NCBI GenBank assembly: GCA_003140115.1
Contig: PLIQ01000457.1
Coordinates: 2,598-13,810, forward strand
Direction: 5' to 3'
DNA length: 11,213 bases
Source: Actinomycetota bacterium
GTDB taxonomy: Bacteria > Actinomycetota > Actinomycetes > Streptosporangiales > Streptosporangiaceae
In this document: piece after piece, positions 6,718-11,213 of the stretch
Layout: each line of letters opens with the position of its first letter
How positions within the stretch are numbered: the first letter of the stretch is position 1
Notes under the pieces: generated by a model
Told to the model about the DNA's origin: nothing
Seen by the model: only the letters and a program-made list of their open reading frames with translations
Database searches by the model: none
Program-made: the position numbers and the translations under genes

Positions 6718-6735
6718 CTTGACAGCAACAGTCTA

Positions 6736-6751
6736 GGCCGGGTCGTTCGGC
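6736..6751 (+). repeat. 16-bp direct repeat, copy 1
   Basis: GGCCGGGTCGTTCGGC, exactly repeated 95 bp downstream at 6831. Each copy lies downstream of a dyad site (19 and 22 bp after the end of sites 2 and 4). It contains a short internal dyad GCCG-N7-CGGC. A 9-base core, CCGGGTCGT, also occurs at 2650-2658 in the other divergent region. Confidence 0.7.
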
Positions 6752-6790
6752 TTCATCAAGGGTCTTCCGCTTAGGTGCGAGATGTGATTT

Positions 6791-6808
6791 AGTGATTCAT
6801 CAGTCGCA
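6791..6808. promoter_or_regulatory. Dyad operator candidate, site 4 (AGTGA-N8-TCGCA), upstream of the P450 operon
   Basis: AGTGA-TTCATCAG-TCGCA: nine of ten arm bases match the other three sites and the 8-base spacing is the same. CAGTCGCA matches the AGTCGCA core of sites 1 and 3. It lies 62 bases before the P450 start. An extra TGTGA (6783-6787) and TGCGA (6776-6780) sit just upstream without matching partners. Confidence 0.58.
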
Positions 6809-6830
6809 TAAAGGTCCGGCGGCGGGGCTG

Positions 6831-6846
6831 GGCCGGGTCGTTCGGC
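6831..6846 (+). repeat. 16-bp direct repeat, copy 2
   Basis: GGCCGGGTCGTTCGGC, identical to 6736-6751, located in the untranslated leader of the P450 operon just before its ribosome binding site. Confidence 0.7.
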
Positions 6847-6870
6847 CGAGATGCCGGAGGTGTCAGAGGG

Positions 6871-8082
6871 ATGGATGTGCACGTGCCTCCGCGCGAGGTC
6901 GACCTGATGGATCTGAGCCCCTTCGAGCAGGGCACGGACGGCGCTGTGTTCCGGGTCCTCCGGGAGCACGACCCGCTGCACTGGAACGACGAGCCTGACG
7001 GTCCGGGATTCTGGTCGGTGACCCGGTATGACGACGTGAGGACGGTCGCCTCCGATTACGAAGCGTTCACCGCGGCCGAGGGCACGCAGATCAAGAGCAG
7101 GCGCGCCGAGGGAGGGGGCGAACGCAGCATCCATCACCTCGACCCGCCCCGGCACGGCCAGCTCCGCAAGATAGTGATCCCATACGTGCGTCCGGCGCGG
7201 ATCCGGTCGCTGGAATCCGACATCGTCACGGTGATCGACGAACTTCTCGACGACACCGTCGGTGCCGGGGAATTCGACTTCGTGGGACGGATCGCCGCTC
7301 AGCTGCCGCTGGTCATGATCGGCCGGCTGCTGGGGGCGCCGGTCGAGGATTGCCCGCACCTGCTGCGCTGGACCAATCAGATGGCCTCGGAGGACCCTGA
7401 CTACTCCGAGGGTCCGCAGACCGCGGCGAAGGCGCGCGACGAGATCTTCGCGTACTTCCGCAGCCTGGAAGCGCAGCGCCACGCGTGCCCCGCCGACGAC
7501 CTGGTCAGCGTCCTGGGGGCCGCCCAGGTCAACGGCATCCCGCTCAGCCGCGGCCAGCTCGACGCGTACTACCTGATCATCATGGTGGCGGGGAACGAGA
7601 CCACCCGCAATCTGCTGTCCGGTGCGATGGTCACCTTGAACGACCACCCGGACCAGTGGGCACTCGTGCGCCGGGAGCCGGAGCGAATACCCGCCCTGGT
7701 GGAGGAGTTGGTCCGCTGGGTGTCACCGGTGCTGTCCATGCGCCGGACGGCAACGCGCGACCTGCCACTGCACGGTCGTACGGTGCGCGCCGGCGACAAG
7801 GTGGTGATGTGGTACTGCTCGGCCAACCGGGACGAACGGGTGTTCCCCAGCGCCGACCGGTTCATCGCCGACCGCAGCCCGAACGAGCACATGGGCTTCG
7901 GGTGGGGAGTGCACGCGTGCCTGGGGGCGCACCTGGCCCGGCTCGAGGCCCGGCTGTTCCTCAGCCGGCTGATCGAGCGCAACCTCACCGTCGACCTGCA
8001 TGGCGACCCCGCCCGGCTGAGCAGCAACTTCTTCCGCGGCATCAAGCGCCTGCCGGTGACCATCTCCGAGCGCCCGCGGTGA
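6871..8082 (+). CDS. Cytochrome P450 (CYP124/125/142-like clan)
   Basis: 403 aa, a soluble bacterial class I P450 with no membrane anchor; it needs a ferredoxin and reductase, neither encoded here. Heme loop FGWGVHACLGAHLAR with ligand Cys350, I-helix AGNETT (240-245) for oxygen activation, and the K-helix ExxR as Glu279-Arg282. HLDPPRHGQLRK (89-100), GNETTRN and the late SNFFRGIKRLPV (385-396) resemble mycobacterial CYP124/125/142, which hydroxylate sterol side chains and branched lipids. That suggests a hydrophobic substrate but does not prove one. GGAGG (6856-6860) lies ten bases before the ATG. It is the first gene of an operon: the SDR starts four bases after its stop. Dyad site 4 and the second 16-bp repeat lie in its upstream region. 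Confidence 0.93.
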   Translation: MDVHVPPREVDLMDLSPFEQGTDGAVFRVLREHDPLHWNDEPDGPGFWSVTRYDDVRTVASDYEAFTAAEGTQIKSRRAEGGGERSIHHLDPPRHGQLRKIVIPYVRPARIRSLESDIVTVIDELLDDTVGAGEFDFVGRIAAQLPLVMIGRLLGAPVEDCPHLLRWTNQMASEDPDYSEGPQTAAKARDEIFAYFRSLEAQRHACPADDLVSVLGAAQVNGIPLSRGQLDAYYLIIMVAGNETTRNLLSGAMVTLNDHPDQWALVRREPERIPALVEELVRWVSPVLSMRRTATRDLPLHGRTVRAGDKVVMWYCSANRDERVFPSADRFIADRSPNEHMGFGWGVHACLGAHLARLEARLFLSRLIERNLTVDLHGDPARLSSNFFRGIKRLPVTISERPR

Positions 8083-8086
8083 TGTC

Positions 8087-8869
8087 ATGACGGACAGCCG
8101 AACGGCCCTGGTCACCGGGGCCGCGGCCGGCATCGGCGCGGCGCTCGCCCGGGCGCTCGCCGGCTCCGGTGACACGGTGATCGGGCTCGACCGGATTCCC
8201 TGCGACATCCCCGGTGTCGAAGGCCTGGTGTGCGACCTGGCCGACGCTGACGCCCTCGACGCGGCCATCGCGGCGCTACCCGGCCAGGTCGACGCCGTGG
8301 CCAGCGTCGCCGGGATTCCGGGCACACACCCGCCGGCGCGGGTGCTGGCGGTCAACCTCCTGGCGCCCCGCCGCCTCATCACCGGTGTGTTGCCTCGCAT
8401 GCCTCCCGGCGGCGCGGTGGTCACGGTCGCGTCGGTCGCCGCGCACCGCAACGTCGTGCCTCCGGCTGGAATCACCGCCTTGCTCGCCGCGCAGAGTTGC
8501 GGCGACATCGACGCGTGGCTGGGGGAGTACCCGCTGACCGGCAGCCAGGCCTACGACACTTCCAAGCACGCGCTGGTGCGGTGGACTCAGCAACTCGCCG
8601 CCGAGTTGCTGCCAACCGGGATCCGCGCGATTAGCGTCAGCCCCGGCCCGGTCGAAACCGGCATCCTGAACGACTTCGCCGCCACGATGGGCCACGCCGC
8701 CATAGACCGCAGCGCCGCGATGGTGGGACGCCACGCCCGTCCGGACGAAATCGCCGCGGTGATCAGCTTCGCGCTGAGCAACGCCGCGTCGTGGGTCAAC
8801 GGCATCGATATTCCGGTTGAGGGCGGGCTCTTCGCCGCCCGCGCCGCTGCGGCTGGAGGTGCTGCGTGA
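8087..8869 (+). CDS. Short-chain dehydrogenase/reductase, 3alpha-hydroxysteroid dehydrogenase-like
   Basis: 260 aa classical SDR. Nucleotide-binding TGAAAGIG (10-17), Asp35 at the end of the second strand (GLD), which favours NAD(H) over NADP(H), Asn90, catalytic Ser116 (VASVAA) and Tyr156-Lys160 (YDTSK), then SPGPVETGIL. The short region between strand 3 and VNLLAP, and the long segment between Ser116 and Tyr156, recall the 3alpha-HSD subgroup typified by Comamonas HsdA. Many members of that subgroup act on other alcohols, so steroid activity is not established. It lies four bases downstream of the P450 stop and overlaps the next gene (GTGA at 8866-8869). Oxidation of a P450-made hydroxyl group is the natural inference. 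The C-terminal tail is Ala/Gly-rich. Confidence 0.9.
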   Translation: MTDSRTALVTGAAAGIGAALARALAGSGDTVIGLDRIPCDIPGVEGLVCDLADADALDAAIAALPGQVDAVASVAGIPGTHPPARVLAVNLLAPRRLITGVLPRMPPGGAVVTVASVAAHRNVVPPAGITALLAAQSCGDIDAWLGEYPLTGSQAYDTSKHALVRWTQQLAAELLPTGIRAISVSPGPVETGILNDFAATMGHAAIDRSAAMVGRHARPDEIAAVISFALSNAASWVNGIDIPVEGGLFAARAAAAGGAA

Positions 8870-10356
8870 TGTCAGGTGCCATCCTCGCGCTGGACGGCGC
8901 ACAGCCGCTGCAGCGCGAGCTGGTCGGAGGCAAGGCCTACAGCCTGAACCAGATGCGCCGCCTGGGTCTCCCGGTACCGCCGGCCTTCGTGCTCGCCACC
9001 TCCATGTGCGCCGCCTACCACGACAACGGCGGCACACTCCCGGCCGGAGTCTGGGACGCGGTCCTTGCGCAGCTGTCCCGGCTGGAGGCAGAAACGGGGC
9101 GCCGGTTCGGCGGACCGGACAGCCCTCTGCTCGTGTCGGTCCGCTCCGGTGCGGCTGCGAGCATGCCAGGGATGATGGACACCGTCCTCAACCTGGGCAT
9201 CACGCCGGTGCTGCGTGATGTGCTCGCCGCCGAATCCGGCGACGCGACATGGGCCGCCGACACCTGGGAACGGTTCCGGCGCTGTTATGGCGAGATCGTC
9301 CTGGCCGATCCGGACGCGGCACCGCCGGCCGACCCCTACGACCAGCTGCGCGCGGCCATCGGAGCCGTGTTCGCGTCCTGGCACAACGACCGGGTGCGGG
9401 CCTACCGGGCCCGGCACCGGCTCGGCGAGGGTGGCGGCACCGCGGTGACCGTCCAGGCGATGGTATTCGGGAACCGGGGCCCGGAGTCTGGCACCGGCGT
9501 GCTGTTCAGCCGTGACCCTGCGACGGGGGAGCCCCGCCTGTTCGGTGAGTGGCTGCCGTGCGCGCAGGGCGACGACGTGGTGTCCGGGGTAGCGACGCCT
9601 GAGCCGCTGTCCGCCCTGGCGCAGCGGATGCCCGGCGTCCATTCCCGGCTCGCCGAGATCGCTACGACCGTGGAGGCAGATCTGCGGGACCTGGCTGACA
9701 TCGAGTTCACGATCGACTCCGGTCGGCTCTACGTCCTGCAGTCGCGCGCCGGGAAGCGCTCGCCGGCCGCCGCCGTCCGCATCGCCGTCGACCTGGCCCG
9801 CGAAGGTGTCATCGATCCTGCCACCGCGGTCAGCCGTGTCTCACGCGAGCAGGCCGAGAGCCTGGCCGCGACGGCGGGCGTGGACGCGACCGCCGGCGCC
9901 GTCGCGACGGGACTCGGCGCCAGCCCGGGCATCGCCACCGGTGTAGCGGTGTCCGACGTAGACCAGGCAATGGAGCTCGCCTCGGCAGGAATGCCGGTAG
10001 TCCTGGTCCGGCCGACGACGGCTCCCGAGGACGTGCCGGCCATGTTCGACTCGGTCGCCGTCGTCACCGACCTCGGCGGAAGCACGTCACACGCGGCGCT
10101 CGTCTGCCGCGAGATCGGACTGCCATGCGTGGTGGGCTGCGGGACAGGGACAGTACAGAAGCTCGCCGGGCGCACCGTGACGGTCGACGGCCACACCGGC
10201 CAGGTCTACGAGGGTGACGCCACGACCGCCGGGGGCGCTGGTGGTCTCGACCCATACGTCGCGGCACTGCTGCAGTTCGCCGGCCTCTCACCAGGCGCCG
10301 ACATGCCGGACGCAGACCATCCCCTGGCGCCGTTTGCGTCGCGGCCGTCACCATGA
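8866..10356 (+). CDS. ppdK: Short pyruvate phosphate dikinase-like protein: ATP-grasp plus phosphohistidine domain, no PEP/pyruvate barrel
   Basis: 496 aa versus about 880 for full PPDK. The N-terminal ATP-grasp region has GGKAYSLNQMRRLGLPVPPA (21-40), VRSGAAASMPGMMDT (92-106), GVLFSRDPATGE (211-222), and DIEFTIDSGRLYVLQSRAGK (278-297). The mobile domain has GGSTSHAALVCREIGLPCVV with phosphocarrier His409, then a short tail. The C-terminal TIM barrel that binds PEP/pyruvate is absent, and the gene ends cleanly in a stop, so this is a real short form like Rv1127c (about 490 aa) of M. tuberculosis. It should be able to use ATP to phosphorylate its own His but needs an acceptor domain from elsewhere; the PEP-utilizer at 798-2564 offers one. 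Start GTG 8866 or ATG 8869; GGAGG (8855-8859) suits both. Third gene of the P450 operon. Confidence 0.88.
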   Translation: MMSGAILALDGAQPLQRELVGGKAYSLNQMRRLGLPVPPAFVLATSMCAAYHDNGGTLPAGVWDAVLAQLSRLEAETGRRFGGPDSPLLVSVRSGAAASMPGMMDTVLNLGITPVLRDVLAAESGDATWAADTWERFRRCYGEIVLADPDAAPPADPYDQLRAAIGAVFASWHNDRVRAYRARHRLGEGGGTAVTVQAMVFGNRGPESGTGVLFSRDPATGEPRLFGEWLPCAQGDDVVSGVATPEPLSALAQRMPGVHSRLAEIATTVEADLRDLADIEFTIDSGRLYVLQSRAGKRSPAAAVRIAVDLAREGVIDPATAVSRVSREQAESLAATAGVDATAGAVATGLGASPGIATGVAVSDVDQAMELASAGMPVVLVRPTTAPEDVPAMFDSVAVVTDLGGSTSHAALVCREIGLPCVVGCGTGTVQKLAGRTVTVDGHTGQVYEGDATTAGGAGGLDPYVAALLQFAGLSPGADMPDADHPLAPFASRPSP

Positions 10357-10435
10357 GCAGTGGTGAGTGCCGTCCGGCGCGGATCGAGCTATACCATGAC
10401 CGAACCGGGAAAGGCCGTTAACAAGGATGAACGCT

Positions 10436-10440
10436 AGGAG
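10436..10440 (+). promoter_or_regulatory. Shine-Dalgarno site that decides the TetR start
   Basis: AGGAG seven bases before the ATG at 10448. It lies inside the extension that the upstream ATG (10427) would translate. Confidence 0.65.
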
Positions 10441-10447
10441 CGGCAGC

Positions 10448-11173
10448 ATGGCATCCGCCCCGCAGTTGGCCGGGTCAGCAGATGAGAATGCGTCAGGCGA
10501 GTCACTAACCGGCGCGGCGAGCGAGCTTGCCGCACTCCGCGCGTCGACCGCCGGACGGACCACGACCCGTCGCCCGAACCGGCGTGGCCAGGTGATGCGC
10601 GAGAAGCTCGTCCAGGCCGCCGCCGAGTGCTTCCGGGAATACGGCTATACCAAGACCCGGATCTCGGACATCGTGCATCGCGCCGGCACAGCGCAGGGCA
10701 ACTTCTACCGCCACTTCAGCAGCCTGGACGAGATCTTCGTGGCGGCTCTGGAACCGGCCCTGCACGAGCTTGCATCATCGTCGAATCGCCGCCTGCCGGC
10801 CAGCGACGAGCGCGACGCCCTGATTGCGGTCAACGTGACGTTCTTCCAGGCCTACTCGCGCAATCGCCATCTGCTCCGGGTGATGCGCGAGGCCGCCGCC
10901 GTAAGCGGGAACGACGGTTTCGGCAAGCTCTGGCTCCGCACGCGCGCCGACTTCGTCGACCGGACCGAGCGGTGGCTGCGACACCTGCACGACCAGGGCC
11001 GCATCGGCCTCGCCGACTTCGCGCTGCTCGCCGACGCCCTCGGTTGCATGACCGAGCAGGTGGCCTACATCCAGATCGGACTTCCAGCCGCAACTCCGCG
11101 ACCCGAGCGGATCCGGCAGCTAGGCGAGGTCGTGGGCGAGATCTGGTACCGCTCGCTCCCGCCCGTGACCTGA
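10448..11173 (+). CDS. TetR-family transcriptional regulator
   Basis: 241 aa. The helix-turn-helix is TRISDIVHRAGTAQGNFYRHF, of which RISDIVHRAG and NFYRHFSSLDEIF (about 71-97) are diagnostic of TetR. It is preceded by an unusually long, Ala/Ser/Arg-rich tail of about 45 residues (RTTTRRPNRRGQ). The ligand domain (LLRVMREAA, then LADALGCMTEQVAYI) is of a type common in actinomycete lipid and steroid regulators. An in-frame ATG lies at 10427, but the ATG at 10448 has AGGAG (10436-10440) seven bases upstream while 10427 has no proper spacing, so the later start is preferred. It follows ppdK by 91 bases on the same strand and may be cotranscribed. It is the leading candidate to bind the TGTGA-N8-TCGCA sites, although no copy was found before its own gene. 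Confidence 0.88.
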   Translation: MASAPQLAGSADENASGESLTGAASELAALRASTAGRTTTRRPNRRGQVMREKLVQAAAECFREYGYTKTRISDIVHRAGTAQGNFYRHFSSLDEIFVAALEPALHELASSSNRRLPASDERDALIAVNVTFFQAYSRNRHLLRVMREAAAVSGNDGFGKLWLRTRADFVDRTERWLRHLHDQGRIGLADFALLADALGCMTEQVAYIQIGLPAATPRPERIRQLGEVVGEIWYRSLPPVT

Positions 11174-11213
11174 CCTGGTCGCGAACACCCGGCCGCCGCT
11201 GGCGACGGGATGC

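Noticed and set aside
8866..10356. PpdK as a truncated pseudogene of full-length PPDK
   Set aside because: The frame is intact with a clean stop after a normal domain boundary, no remains of a TIM barrel follow, and a protein of the same length is known in mycobacteria (Rv1127c).
10396..10437. A 13-codon mini-ORF (ATG at 10396, stop TAG overlapping the TetR Shine-Dalgarno site) as a possible leader peptide
   Set aside because: It has no ribosome binding site of its own and no run of regulatory codons; a short frame of this length is expected by chance.
11174..11213. A possible hairpin (GTCGC ... GCGAC) after the TetR gene as a terminator
   Set aside because: The stem is only 5 bp with a loop of about 20 bases, no T-run is seen and the window ends there.

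Overview
The window is GC-rich and densely coding, with GTG as well as ATG starts, short intergenic gaps and 4-bp start/stop overlaps. This points to an actinomycete chromosome (Mycobacterium, Frankia, Pseudonocardia or a relative). The gene types agree: a P450 of the CYP124/125/142 style, a short PpdK like Mycobacterium tuberculosis Rv1127c, an acyl-CoA ligase, and MarR and TetR regulators. No rRNA, tRNA, CRISPR array, insertion sequence or phage gene was seen, and no stretch over 300 bases lacks a gene.

Layout from left to right. (1) The 3' part of a 3-mercaptopyruvate/thiosulfate sulfurtransferase gene (+), cut by the window edge. (2) A 588-aa PEP-utilizer protein (-) with an acceptor-type helical domain and the phosphohistidine domain but no ATP-grasp domain. 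It is divergent from surE (+). (3) A MarR regulator (-) divergent from a small cupin (+), with a phased pair of palindromes between them. (4) A two-gene unit (-): an acyl-CoA ligase translationally coupled to a 204-aa winged-helix protein. (5) A divergent operon (+): cytochrome P450, 3alpha-HSD-like SDR and a short PpdK (ATP-grasp plus phosphohistidine domain, no PEP/pyruvate TIM barrel). It is followed by a TetR regulator.

The main observation concerns the two divergent intergenic regions, 2565-2770 and 6660-6870. Together they hold four copies of one imperfect dyad, TGTGA-N8-TCGCA: three exact and one with a single mismatch. There is one copy in front of each of four transcription units (PEP-utilizer; surE; CoA ligase plus winged-helix protein; P450-SDR-PpdK). 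I found no other copy by eye. This ties the units into one local regulon, although unrelated MarR and cupin genes lie among them.

Inferred biology: a split PEP-synthase-like dikinase, with ATP-grasp/His on one gene and His/acceptor domain on another about 6.3 kb away. This recalls the modular layouts of phenylphosphate synthase and rifampin phosphotransferase. It appears to be co-regulated with a phosphatase (SurE), an oxygenase, a dehydrogenase and a CoA ligase. A plausible reading is a catabolic or modifying pathway for a hydrophobic, perhaps steroid- or terpenoid-like, compound with a phosphorylated intermediate. The substrate and the regulator that reads the dyad cannot be determined from sequence.
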